Positions 24,211 to 36,916 of a stretch of DNA of 64,000 bases are shown one piece after another (within the stretch, counting starts at the first letter, position 1; every line of letters begins with the position of its first letter). Source of the DNA: Raphanus sativus (Eukaryota > Streptophyta > Magnoliopsida > Brassicales > Brassicaceae); assembly GCF_000801105.2 (NCBI RefSeq), contig NC_079516.1:52063265-52127264 (forward strand), in the 5' to 3' direction. Made by a program: the position numbers and the translations under genes. The notes beneath the pieces are model-generated. The model was not told where the DNA came from and did no database searches. It was given only the letters and a program-made list of their open reading frames with translations.

Positions 24211-26749
24211 ATGGATGAAGAGTACGAAGTTATCGTTCTCGGTACTGGTCTCAAGGAGTGCATCCTCAGTGGTCTCCTCTCCGTCGATGGTATCAAGGTC
24301 TCTCTCCCTTTCTTTGATTCAACGGATGGATCTCGCTGATTACTACTTTATCTCCAATCTCTTGTCTTCACTTAGCTAAAGATGTGGTTTTTTGTTTGTT
24401 TGTTCAAATAGGTACTTCACATGGACAGGAATGACTATTACGGTGGAGAGTCAACATCACTCAATCTCAATCAGGTCAAAATATTCTCTGCTTTTTTATG
24501 TTTAAAGATTAGTTTTTTTTTCTCTGTCATTAGCTTGTGTTACTGATGATGTTTTTCTTTTAACAGCTGTGGAAGAAGTTTAGAGGAGAAGATAAGGCTC
24601 CTGCTCATTTAGGCTCTAGCAGAGACTACAATGTTGACATGATGCCCAAGGTTTTGATATTAGTCTACTTCTTTTCTACCTTCATTGTACTACTAATACT
24701 AAAAGTGTTTATCTTTCTATCTGGTTGATCAGTTTATGATGGCGAATGGCAAGCTTGTTCGCGTCCTCATTCATACCGATGTGACCAAGTACCTGTCTTT
24801 TAAGGCTGTTGATGGGAGCTATGTCTTCGTCAAAGGCAAGGTAACAAGATTAGCTTTTTCCACAGAAGTGCTTTGATGTAGTTTTTTTTTTTTGCATTTT
24901 TTTTTAACTGTTTGATAATAATAAATCTTACAGGTTCAAAAGGTGCCAGCAACTCCAATGGAGGCTCTCAAATCTCCTCTTATGGGTATTTTTGAGAAAC
25001 GTCGTGCTGGAAAGTTCTTCAGCTATGTTCAGGAGTATGATGAGAAGGATCCTAAAACACATGATGGAGTTGATTTGAAGAGAGTCACTACCAAGGAGTT
25101 GATTGCGTAAGCAGCTCATGTTCTATTATTTGTCAGTAATCTGATTTAAGACTAATCTGCTGCTAATTTATTTGATAATGTTTTTTTGACAGGAAATTCG
25201 GTCTTGATGAAAACACTATTGACTTTATTGGTCATGCTGTGGCACTTCACAGTAATGATAGCCATCTCCATCAACCTGCTTATGATACTGTGATGAGAAT
25301 GAAGGTAAACACTGCTCTCGTGACCCCTTTAAATTTTGGACACCCTTGTCTTATTTTTGACACTGTTGCTTGAATTTTTATTTATCAGCTCTACGCAGAG
25401 TCCCTTGCACGTTTCCAAGGAGGTTCACCATATATTTATCCTCTCTATGGGTTGGGTGAATTGCCTCAGGTTTTTTCTTTTAATAATACGTGGCTTCGTT
25501 TTGGTTGGTGCAACTATTTTTTATGTTTTGGATTCTCTTTGAACTTTACTTTGTTTCAGGCATTTGCACGACTTAGTGCTGTCTATGGTGGGACATACAT
25601 GTTGAATAAACCTGAGTGCAAGGTATGTCCTCATATTTGCGTGTCTGTCTCTGCTTCTTACAAAAGGAAAACTTGTGACAGCCATGAAACTGTTGTTACT
25701 ATTTATAACAGGTAGAGTTCGATGAGGAAGGTAAGGTTATGGGTGTTACGTCTGAGGGAGAGACTGCCAAATGCAAGAAAGTTGTCTGCGATCCTTCATA
25801 CCTGCCCAACAAGGTAATGAACTGACAACCATTATAGATTTGTTGAAACTTTACACTGACAGTTTAATAATCCTATTCAAAACAGGTGAGGAAGATTGGC
25901 AAGGTTGCTAGGGCGATTGCCATTATGAGCCACCCTATTCCAAACACCAATGATTCTCACTCGGTGCAAGTCATCCTACCTCAAAAGCAATTGGGTCGCA
26001 AATCAGACATGTGAGTTCTCTTATTCATCCACTTGTTCCACTGATAGAAGTAAATGAGTCTTAGTAAACTGTCTGGTCCATATACTATTCGCTGTGGTAG
26101 CTAAGCTTTATCTGATTATGTCTTGAGCTTGCTGGGATACCTTATCTCTTGATTACACTTGAAGGTCGATTGAAATGTTTGTTTCTCGGCTAATGATAGA
26201 TAACGTCTTGGTTGTAAATTGACAGGTATGTCTTCTGTTGTTCGTATTCCCACAACGTTGCTCCCAAGGGGAAATTCATAGCATTTGTGTCAACAGACGC
26301 AGAGACTGATAACCCTCAAACCGAGCTGAAGCCTGGAATTGACCTTCTTGGTCAAGTTGATGAGTTGTTCTTTGACATCTATGATAGATACGAGCCTGTC
26401 AACGAACCCACTTTGGACAACTGCTTCATATCAACGGTTTGTTCACTTGTTATGCCCTTTTTGCGAGCATTTTAAACTTGGTTGTTTATTAAGTAATTTT
26501 TTTATTCATGTCTTAAACAGAGTTATGATGCTACAACACATTTCGATACAACTGTTGTTGATGTGTTGAACATGTATAAATTGATCACGGGAAAGGTAAT
26601 ACACTCAGATTCTTAGAAATGTTTGGTTTGTTCATTAACAACCCCCACATGTACTGCGAGCTGGAAGTGATCACCTTTTGTGTTGTTTTGTGTTGCAGGA
26701 ACTGGATCTAAGTGTGGACCTTAACGCAGCTAGTGCTGCAGAGGAATGA
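24211..26749 (+). CDS. GDI1: Rab GDP dissociation inhibitor
   Basis: Thirteen exons (24211-24297, 24412-24474, 24567-24650, 24733-24840, 24934-25106, 25193-25304, 25389-25469, 25560-25622, 25712-25813, 25886-26010, 26226-26436, 26521-26595, 26699-26749) join in frame to 444 residues, the usual GDI length. The protein extracts GDP-bound, prenylated Rab GTPases from membranes and keeps them soluble, recycling them for vesicle traffic. Sequence-conserved regions of the GDI/REP fold are all present: [21 protein letters not shown] at the N-terminus, [15 protein letters not shown], the [23 protein letters not shown] segment, [22 protein letters not shown], and [20 protein letters not shown]. Gene order (after the At2g44090-like gene) points to GDI1 rather than GDI2. 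Confidence 0.96.
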
Positions 26750-27145
26750 TGGAGAATAATGCAAAGCTCTCTTCCTCTCTAGTAAAAAAAACTTGATGTA
26801 CTGGTTGTCTTTGTCTCATCTTAAACGTTCTCACTTGTTCCCCTTCATGTTGTCTGTTTAAACTCGAAATCAGATTGATCTCATCATGTTCCCGGTTATA
26901 ACAGTGTCTGTTGCAGTGGCTTATGTAAGAAGTGCTCTTGTAATTGTCAGGTGTGTTAACCGTATGTTGATCACTAGTCAGGGAGCTAAACTCAAATATG
27001 TGATCAACATTGAATATAGAAAGCAAAACAAAGTTTATTTAATCAAAGCCTATATTCGACTAAGATTACACGGTCAAAACAAAACGCTCAGATCCAAACA
27101 AAAAAAAACTATGAAATGGGGAAGATAAAAGAATGGAGGCATTCA
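26750..27145. other. Convergent 3' ends of GDI1 and RPL7
   Basis: Only 396 bp separate the two stop codons. In Arabidopsis (from memory) MLO15 lies here; no trace of an MLO reading frame is seen. Confidence 0.6.
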
Positions 27146-28338
<1,193 letters not shown>

Positions 28339-28584
28339 CTACGACATAGAGTGTAGTTTAATTTTAAATCAGCTAGACCGCACACGGTTCCATAACTACG
28401 TTGGATTTCTACAATGGAACGTGAACAAACCTAATAAAATGAGCTACCGCTGGATACAAGACAACAACACTTATGTTTCGAGACGGAAGTAATACGAGGA
28501 AGATCGAAGAAGCTTACTTTGAGAGGAAGCGAGATAGAGAGCGCGGCGCGGAGGGGAAGAAGAAAGACAAATGAGTCAAAAAAT

Positions 28585-28660
28585 GGGTTTAGGGTTTTTG
28601 ATTCTTAACCCTATTTTGGTTTAACGGGCCTAACATTAGGCCTCGGTTAATTTGGGCCCA
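28585..28660 (-). promoter_or_regulatory. Telobox and site II elements of the RPL7 promoter
   Basis: Reading the minus strand, AAACCCTAAACCC-like telobox sequence lies at 28585-28599, and TGGGCCCA (28652-28659) plus AGGCCTAA and AGGCCCGT words lie within 70 bp further upstream. A telobox combined with site II (TGGGCC/TGGGCY) motifs is the known signature of plant ribosomal-protein promoters bound by TCP factors. Confidence 0.75.
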
Positions 28661-29034
28661 ACATCCACCTACATACTTAAGTGAGCCATTGTAAAATACC
28701 TTGAGTGGTAAAATTATATGACAGAAACAAAAAATACGGTTTTGTAGTTTCTTACAGGATTTGCTTGGTTACAAATTGAAAATTTGAAATCTTTCACTTA
28801 TATTTTTTTCTTTACCATCCGAAGTTTTTCCCTTTTTTTCCTTACCGTCAGAAGTTATTTATCTATTGACTAAAAAGAGTTTATATAACCATGGTGCAAA
28901 GAACTACATCCCCCACAAGGGTGAATACAATATTGCGATGTGAAATATTAAATTTGGAGGCTGATTTTGGGTTAAAGAATGAGTATGTGCTTGCTGTTTG
29001 GTAAACAATAGATCAAATAAGATTTATCTAGATT

Positions 29035-29083
29035 AGAAGTTAGTTAACTTTTTTATGAGAAAAAGAGAAGTTAGTTAACTTTT
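29035..29083 (+). mobile_element. Tail-only micro-insertion (site 7)
   Basis: Perfect 18-bp duplication AGAAGTTAGTTAACTTTT (29035-29052 and 29066-29083) flanking TTATGAGAAAAAG. Confidence 0.6.
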
Positions 29084-30388
29084 AAACAGTTAATTTTAAA
29101 ACATGCTGATATTCTGACACTAACTTAGTTACACATATGGTCTTCTAGAAAAACTTTAGTAACCGTAAAGCAAGAAAGAAGAAAGACGTGTAAAAAAAGG
29201 AAAAGAAAAACGTCGATACGATACGTGCTTGCCCACTTCTTTCCTCCCCATGAAGAAGACAACCCATCAAAAAGGAAGTAAAAATATCAATGCTTTTCTA
29301 GAACCCTTATCCTACTCTTCTCCTTTTTAACTATTAATTTTTATTTTAAAATACTAATATAATAGGAAAATTGGATCGTAGCATGATACTGAAAAATACT
29401 AATTAATTAAATGTCTAATTTACCTTAGTACACTCGTACACAACGTGTCATTTGGATAATAATTCTACTTTTGCCCTTTAACGTACAAAATTGTCTTGGC
29501 ACTGTATTTATATGCGGTCAATAAATGTATACCATAAATGTCTTCTCTTTCTGTCATATGGAATAGTTTTAAATCATTTCTGAACATATATTATTTGTGA
29601 TATGTCATGAGATAGAATACATGTTTATCGGATAATTGCAAATGGGAAAGATATAATAAGCTTATTTTAGGTGTAAATGTTAGATTTTTCATTTTATCAA
29701 AATCATTACCATCTACTTAATTTCATTTTGAATGGCTATTTTGTAAATAAGCCCAATATATAATATGTCTATCAGATGATTATAAATCAATTAACCTTTA
29801 TTGAAGAAAAAACCACAACAGCCTCTAATTTGACTGCGTACTGATTTCAGAGTTTTACAGTAAAACTATTGCTATCGTCGTGAACTTTTTCACTAATAGA
29901 CTCAAGACGGGGTGTTGGGAGGTCATAGATATTTAGCAAGAATTTTGTAAAGCATTTTTTAATATTTTCAAAGTTTTATGTATATTAGTTTTAAAAATTT
30001 ACGCGGCAAAATTAATGCATGTTTTGTTGGGTTATGTCTAGACTAAGACTAATAGTACATTTCTTTGACGACAAAAAAATAGTTGCAGGAGTTGTCTCCC
30101 TTGACACTATTGCCAAGGCTATTTTTTAGGCTAATTATTGATAAGAATAGGTAGTAGAAAAATATGTGAACCGAAACGATACACACTAATACACTATGCC
30201 AATAAAATCTACGTGACTAGAATAGCTACGACGGCGACTCGAGGATTGTTCTGTTTTCACTCGACAATTATTGTTGATGGGGATGTTTTGCTTGGAATCT
30301 TTATTTTACCAAAAAATAAAAAAATATTGTTGATGATTCAAAATACAGAAGACGACAGAGAGAAAATTACATACTAGTATGTGATATA

Positions 30389-30442
30389 ACAATTATAAAG
30401 GACAGTTTTCTCAAAAAAAAAAAACAATTATAAAGGACAGTT
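30389..30442 (+). mobile_element. Tail-only micro-insertion (site 8)
   Basis: Perfect 19-bp duplication ACAATTATAAAGGACAGTT (30389-30407 and 30424-30442) flanking TTCTC plus eleven As. Confidence 0.7.
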
Positions 30443-31285
30443 GACAAAAGAAAAAGACCAATAATGTAAGAACAATGGACCCAGCTCTTATCAATGGCCG
30501 ACCCCATTATTATTTTCCTTTCTCATACACGTCCACTGATTTCATTTTGGTTCAATAGCTAAAAACCAATATGATAACACTTACGAAAATCACATATATA
30601 ATAAGATCCACTAAAGAACATCTTTCTAAGTCATCATCAACCTCTGCATCCCCCATATGGACATCACCTGTTTTGAATCTATCTGATCAAGTTTAGTCTT
30701 CCTCTAAAACAGCCATCTAACATTTCTTACCACTTGGTCGAAGCTCCCAATAATTAAAGCATGTATATTACCCTAAGTTATAGTAATTTCGATTTTACTA
30801 TGTTATGGTGAGAGTTTTAAACCCAAAAAATTAGTCCTCCACAATCTTTTTTTTGTAACATAAACTAAAACATGTTAAATAGTATTGTTTCTGTGGTTGA
30901 TATTTGAATTAGTATCTTTGAACTATTGTTTGACCATGTTGTGAGGTAACAGTTAGATGCATACCGACACCGGCTTATGATTACCCTGGGCTTATTCGCA
31001 AAGAAAAAGACGAAAAAGATTTTCATAATATCAACAAAAAGTACTGTAAATTGTATTTTTCTTGGATTCCATTAATATAATGGGACGAAATGTAATAATG
31101 ATGAGACTGATCGTGAGAATGAAGCACAGCATATTCATATAAACGAAACCATATATAAAAATATCTAGCTATATAATGATTCACATGCAAGTACACTGTA
31201 TACAAAAGAAAATATTTCCCTTTTTGCAAGAGCCAAGTGGTATATATATTCTCTTCTTATAGCTACATTATTTTTGTATTGTACA

Positions 31286-31329
31286 AGATGTGTTCAATTA
31301 AATGTTCAAAAAAAGATGAGTTCAATTAA
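31286..31329 (+). mobile_element. Tail-only micro-insertion (site 9)
   Basis: AGATGTGTTCAATTAA (31286-31301) and AGATGAGTTCAATTAA (31314-31329), 15 of 16 identical, flank ATGTTC plus six As. Confidence 0.55.
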
Positions 31330-31623
31330 TTACCTATAAACAACAAGTTTTGCGACTAAATCAAGTATACATTTTCACTTTTTCCATTTTTAACGTACGC
31401 ACCTCAACATTTTTGTTGTTTAATAATATGACATGAAATTCATGTGGCATTGTTATTTCGTTGAGAGGAGATGACTTGTGTGAGGCTGTAAATCCGCGAG
31501 ACGTACCTTTACGCCCGTGCATGTCATAATCGACGTGTCACCGTACTGAAGATAAACAAATCTAATATTCTAATGCATCCATGAGGCCTTCTAGAAGACT
31601 ATAATGTAATTTTTTTTTTATTT

Positions 31624-31668
31624 GTTTTTTGAAAAAGATTTTTTTTGGCAACGTTTTTTGAAAAAGAT
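31624..31668 (-). mobile_element. Tail-only micro-insertion (site 10)
   Basis: Perfect 16-bp duplication GTTTTTTGAAAAAGAT (31624-31639 and 31653-31668) flanking TTTTTTTGGCAAC, on the minus strand GTTGCC plus seven As. ATAATGTAA also occurs on both sides (31601 and 31666), suggesting a second, nested event. Confidence 0.5.
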
Positions 31669-31712
31669 AATGTAACTTCTTCCCTCGCAACATTCTATAT
31701 ATATGTTAATAC

Positions 31713-31975
31713 GTTCAAAGATATATCGGATGACGGTTGCGTCAGTGAACACGACTCACAACATTCAAACATTCTATAAGCTAATACATTTACAAACACG
31801 AGATGATATCTTAAAACTCTTAACAATTGAACATATGGACTATTCGTTGAAGAATTTGTTTGATAGTGCGTGCTCCATGCAGAATGGATATGAAGATGTA
31901 ATTTAAATTATGATAAAGCTCATTATATGTTCAAAGATATATCGGTTGTCGGTTGCGTCAGTGAACACGACTCAC
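31713..31975 (+). repeat. 47-bp direct repeat pair
   Basis: A unit running from GTTCAAAGATATATCGG to GCGTCAGTGAACACGACTCAC occurs at 31713-31759 and 31929-31975, 45 of 47 bases identical, 216 bp apart. The intervening DNA has no terminal repeats. It may be the edges of a small insertion or a local duplication. Confidence 0.75.
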
Positions 31976-33350
31976 TTTTTATTACAGTATCGTATACTAG
32001 TATTATCTGTCCTTGTAAAGCTTCTAGAATCCTGCTGGCTTTCTTACATTTAAAATAATTTTTCTTAATACAAAGGTAACTGGTCTTCCTGAACTTTATC
32101 AATATGGTTACGGATACTGTTTTTCGAGGTGATGCTAGTCCCTTATAACAATAATAAAAGAAAACTGATATGTAACTTAATTGGGAGTTGAATTATCGAA
32201 CTAGTTCATTCATCGGTTACGCTATGTACCTCACGTAATTCAAAACTCTTACTCGATTAGAAGTCTTCCTATCGATCAATGATATCCACATATCAAGATT
32301 ATGGAAATATGAAGAACAAAGATGTCATCATCTGCTCTTGACCATTTGCATCGCTATTTACTATGCTTGCATCAGGTGACACTGAAAGTCTGAAAGGGCG
32401 AATATAAACTATAGTAATCTAGTTAAAAAGCTATATTAGGTCAAGATACTTTTATACTTCAGTCTGGTAAAAGACTAAAACATATATGCGACAGTATCAA
32501 CTGAGGAATATCATACAGTGAACTTTACCTAACTTAATTAACCTAAAAAAGTTACGTAAAGTTTGTTTTTACAAGGGCTTTCAGATTAAAAAACATACAT
32601 GCAATATTTTTAAACCCAACACAGAGATCGGTTGGATGACGTTTCGGATCACCGGATCATCGGGCTCGACGTATAAACCACATGTTAATAAGTAAATTGA
32701 TTTTATCATATAATAATATATTAGCTATTAAAACAAATATATATAAACTAAATTTAAGTATTTTCTAAATTTTCATAGAACATAAAATAATAGTTTGGAT
32801 ATTTATAAAATATTTAACTTTAGTTTTTATATTTTATTTTCATTTTACATATAATATATCAAAAAATAGTTTAAACTATCTAATTTTTGTAATAAATTAA
32901 GAGTTATGACATCTAACAAAAGATATCAAAATTTCAAAATTCATAAATATTTAATTTCTAATGTGGATGATAAAATTAAACTTCAAATTTAAAATAAATT
33001 AAAATATTAATAAATTATCGATAAAACAAAAATAAAATAACACCAAATCAAATCAAATTTGGTTCTCTTTATCATCGTTCACTTCATTTGTTTCAAGTAA
33101 AAACTATAAAAAATTACAAATAAAAATTATTTACATGTTTAACCACTTGTTCAACCGATATCAAATTCCAAGTTTTAGTGGATTCTTATGAATTTTACTA
33201 AATTTTTAAATATTATTTTTTCACAAAACCCAAACTAGATTTATCAATTCAACCACAAAATCGATAAACCTGGTGAACCAACACAAAATAATCTATGTTG
33301 TAACTTACAACATTTACTATTTTTTGTGTTTCCCCAGAAATATTAATATA

Positions 33351-33566
33351 TACTCCATCTATTTCGCAATGAATTTTTTAGACTTTTCACTCATTTAAAA
33401 ATAATTATTGTTGAACAATAAATATCTTATTCCTATAACTTTTACCTAATAATTTTAGCAAAAATTTCTCAAAACTATTTTTTTATTAAATTTGCATTAA
33501 AAGCTTAAAATTTGTGAAACCATTTTTTTCTCTTAAAATACTCATCTTCGTGGAACGAACAAGTAT
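33351..33566. mobile_element. Stowaway-like MITE (Tc1/mariner)
   Basis: Begins TACTCCATCTATTTCGCAATGA and ends with its imperfect inverse around TTCGTGGAACGAACAAGTATA, with TA at both borders. The CTCCxTCxxTTTC terminus is that of Stowaway MITEs, frequent in Brassica (BraSto type). The interior is AT-rich and non-coding. Confidence 0.5.
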
Positions 33567-33835
33567 AATATATAAGTTTTAATCTAATCTAAACTATCGA
33601 GTACATGAAGCTGCTAAAATTGGAAAAGTATAAACCGAACCGTCGCGTAGTTTTAAACCACGACTCTGTCCTCCTCTTCTTTCCCTATATAAAGGCTCTG
33701 CCACCTTTGCGTAACTTCAAACTCACTCAAAAGTTAATTCACATCTCCTCGAGTGTGTTTTGTCTATCTTCTCCACACCGTACACTCATAACCAAACTCG
33801 CACACTATCTGTTTATCCTCTAACAAATACTATAT

Positions 33836-35067
33836 ATGGTAATGTCGAAAAAGAAAGCTGGTGAAGTTTCAAAAGGTTTGATTCCCGGTTTACCACCGGA
33901 GCTAGCTGTCGAGTGTCTGGTCAGAGCACCGTTCCAATCTCAACCCGCTATGAAATCCGTTTGCAGTTCTTGGCGAAGCTTGCTCTCTGGCTCTGACTCT
34001 TCTTGCTTCACCAGAGAGCGGAGGAGATGCGGCAAAGCAGAGCTTCTCCTCTGCTTAGTTCAACCGCTGAATCCAGCGTCTAAAGCGGTTGAAGAGACGT
34101 CCTCAGCGGAGGAGGTGTTAGTGTTACAGCAGCCGCGCGTTTCCGTGATGCCGCGGTTTGGTCTGAGCGTTTACAACGCGACGATGTCCACGTGGAACCT
34201 CGTCGCGTTTCCCGCGCATCACCAACGGATCCCGCTTTTCTGCGAGTGCGTCGCGGTTCAGGACGCCGGGAAGGTTATACTCGTCGGCGGGTGGGATCCG
34301 GAGACGCTACGGCCGGTTAAAGACGTCTACGTCCTCGAGCTCGCCGGAGGAGGAAGCGGGAGGAGGTGGAGGCGAGGAGCGCCTATGAACGAAGCTCGCT
34401 CCTTCTTCGCCTGCGCTTCCGTCGTCGGCTCGACGAAAGTGTACGTCGCCGGAGGTCACGACGAGCATAAGAACGCGTTGCGATCGGCGGAGGTGTACGA
34501 CGTGGAGAAAGACGAGTGGTCGTCTCTCCCTCCGATGAGCGAAGGAAGAGACGAGTGTCAAGGACTCGAAATGGGCCCCAAAAAGCCCATTTAGACGGCC
34601 CATGTTCGGCCCACTCAGGATTCTGCGTTTTGAGCGGTTACGGAACAGAGTCTCAAGGGAGGTTCCGTACCGACGGAGAAGTTTACGACCCGGTTACGAA
34701 CTCCTGGTCAAGAATCGAGAATGTCTGGCCGTACGTGGATAGTAGCCCTAGAGGCCGCATCGCAGGAGACGCCTCTAAGTTGTGGTGTTTCACAGACAGC
34801 GAGTTAGAAGAGAGTAAGAGACGGTGGGAGAGTGAAGACGATTCAAGAAAGTGGAAACTTGAGCTTGAGAGTATGCAGCTTCCGGTCACGGGAAGCTCGG
34901 TTTACGGAGGAAGCTTCGGAGGTGAAGCGGTGGTGATGATTGGCGGGGGGAGTGAGAGTGAAGGAGGAGTGATGATGAGGAAGATGTCGGAGAAATGGAG
35001 TCGTGTCCATGACATACCTTTTGGTTTCTCCACTCTTCCGTTCTCACATGCTTCAATCTATGTCTGA
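33836..35067 (+). pseudogene. KMD3/KFB39-type F-box/kelch gene, frame broken
   Basis: The N-terminal F-box (LIPGLPPELAVECLVRAPFQSQPAMKSVCSSWRSLL) and kelch repeats (VILVGGWDPETLRPVKDVYVLEL, KVYVAGGHDEHKNALRSAEVYDVEKDEWSSLPPMSEGRDECQG) are intact from the ATG at 33836 to about 34566. The frame then enters about 53 bp of unrelated sequence rich in GGCCCA and stops at TAG (34592-34594). The homologous C-terminus resumes in another frame (GFCVLSGYGTESQGRFRTDGEVYDP to the end HASIYV) and stops at 35067. KMD/KFB proteins are SCF substrate receptors for type-B ARR cytokinin factors and phenylalanine ammonia-lyase. As read, the product is a 252-residue truncated protein. No GT-AG intron restores the frame: the only phase-compatible donor (inside the TGT codon of DECQ) would create TGA. 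A sequence error is a possible alternative. Confidence 0.75.
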
Positions 35068-35249
35068 AGATGATAATGATGAATGAAACACAAAACTACT
35101 TTCGATGTTTTTTTAACTAAACGTGTTTTTAAAAGTACAACCTTGTCTTTGTGTGATCTGGTCTGAAGATTCTAAAGATAAAACATTGTACTTGTCTGAA
35201 GGAAAAGAATCGTAAAATGTTTTTTTCTTTTAAGAGTTTTGGATGATGA

Positions 35250-36916
35250 TCAGAGCAATTGCCAGTCATCTTCTTCACGTTCTTCCTCTGTATCATCCTC
35301 CACAAACTCGCAGCTGCTGTGGTGGGTAACCAAGCTGTGGGATTGAGTCACCGTGAACAACGGAGCACCTTTTGATTCCTCAGCCAGTTTCGATGCTCGG
35401 AGACACAAGTCATCGAAGTCACATTTGTCGCGGCAATAGAATCCAAGAGCTAGTGATGGGTCAAGCGACTCCAAAGGAACGTAACGTAGGACACTGATTG
35501 CAGAGTAAAGACACACACTTAAAAAGAGAACTGGCCAAACGAATAGATAGATAGATAGAATGATGAAAAACTCACTTGCAATGATATGAGGACGTGTCAA
35601 CAACAACATCTGGAGTTCCCTTGTTCACTGTGACTACCTACACACCGATACGTCTCAATCAGTAAAAAAACCAACATGCGACATGACATGACATCACATA
35701 GATGATTAATTAATTACCTGCTGAACATCATGCGGATCAAGGTAGAAACCATTGTCATCTTGAACACCAACTATGTAAGTCGAAGCACCTGGCTTCCCAC
35801 CCAAAACTCCAAGGCTTTGAGGGAAAGCGAACGTGGCTTTGAGAGATGGAATGTACCTGGGGTTCACTCTGTCAAGACCGAGAACCAATGGGACCAAGAG
35901 CAGAAGCGGTGCCCACTCATCCTCTCCTCTAGAGAATTCCACACAAGATTTGGTCGCATCTTCTATACAGAGAACCGGAGCTCCACCTCTCTCCCCATCT
36001 TCGCTGCCAGAAACTATATGAATAGCCATAGGAAGCGAATCGGTTTGTTTTCTCTTCTTGCACGCTAACGACTCCCACGACCGGCAAATCGCATACGGTC
36101 CTACCCATGACCCGGCTGCGAGACCGTAAGACTCTCCCACTAGGATAAGATTGTGGATGGAGAAAGCTGAAGCCTCCGAATCACCAAAAGGTTCCAACGT
36201 CTCTAAGTAGTCCTGCTCAGGCTGCTGCATTTCCAAAACCAAAACAGGCAATGAGACTTCAGTTATTATAATGAATATAAGACTGAGCTAAACCTCGGAT
36301 TTATTGATCCTCCAAGACCTCCCCAGTCTATGGAAAAGCAATGCCTGAGCAAACAACATCTGGCTGCTCCGTATCATGCAACCCCAGTTTACATCGCTGG
36401 TGTAGGTTGTGTCCTTAATAGGCTCAAAACCTGTAATAAAAATAAAAATGTGAATATTCTGCCAAAAAAAAAAAAACTTTATGTTGGCTTTGAGTTTGTA
36501 CCTTTACGATATGTCATCAGTATTCTGGAAGAAAAATCTTGTTTCAGTTCAGCCACTACGCTGCCATCATCTGTTTCTTCCTTTGAGGGTTCGTCCTCAG
36601 ATATTTTATAACAGACGCCCAAGAGCCAGACATCACTAGTAGTGCTCGGAAGACCAGTCCTGTTTGGTCCTAAAACACGATCGTGGAACCTCTTGATCGC
36701 ACCACTCGCCATAGAGACTTTCTTTACAAGCGATGTCCAAGTAGCAGCGCAAACTTGCTTATGCCCCGAGGTTGAAGACTCCGACCGCAAGGTAAACTTG
36801 GACTTGTTATTATTATTATCGCTAGGTTCTGAATCTGACGAAACTAGAGATGTTTCGTGCTTTTCACTCTTGCTTGATGATGGTTGGGGAACAAACCTAT
36901 CGGTTAAAGCCTTCAT
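35250..36916 (-). CDS. ATG4A: Autophagy cysteine protease ATG4
   Basis: Five exons (36502-36916, 36294-36430, 35718-36224, 35576-35637, 35250-35493) give 454 residues, typical of plant ATG4. The enzyme trims the C-terminus of ATG8 and later removes ATG8 from phosphatidylethanolamine. The first 70 residues are Ser-rich and disordered. The peptidase C54 domain starts at [10 protein letters not shown]; the catalytic Cys lies in [16 protein letters not shown], and the Asp and His in [23 protein letters not shown] and LGFYCRDK are also family signatures. The protein ends EEDDWQLL, an acidic W-x-x-L motif fitting an ATG8-interacting (AIM/LIR) motif. A 5' UTR intron is likely at about 36990-37351. 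The acceptor of exon 3 is a CAGCAG tandem, so one Gln may be optional. Gene order points to ATG4a (At2g44140). Confidence 0.95.

Larger units (their letters stand above)
28661..33835. other. 5-kb gene-poor interval
   Basis: No convincing gene. It contains four micro-insertions (29035, 30389, 31286, 31624), a 47-bp dispersed direct repeat (31713 and 31929), a possible old element around 32620-33290 and a Stowaway-like MITE (33351-33566). The last 150 bp is the promoter and leader of the F-box gene, with CTATATAAAG at 33685-33694 as a likely TATA box. Short open frames here are AT-rich and lack features of genes. Confidence 0.6.

Noticed and set aside
26750..27145. Remnant of MLO15 between GDI1 and RPL7
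   Set aside because: No hydrophobic seven-helix or MLO motif sequence remains in the 396-bp spacer.
32620..33290. Possible old element with GGATCACCGGATCATCG at one end and the inverse of a GGTTCACCAGGTTTATCG-like word at the other
   Set aside because: The inverted ends are too diverged and no flanking duplication is visible; left as uncertain AT-rich DNA.
34516..34594. An intron that would join the two halves of the F-box/kelch gene
   Set aside because: The only donor in the right phase lies in the TGT codon of DECQ and would create a TGA with the acceptor before GATTCTGC; no other GT-AG pair restores the frame.
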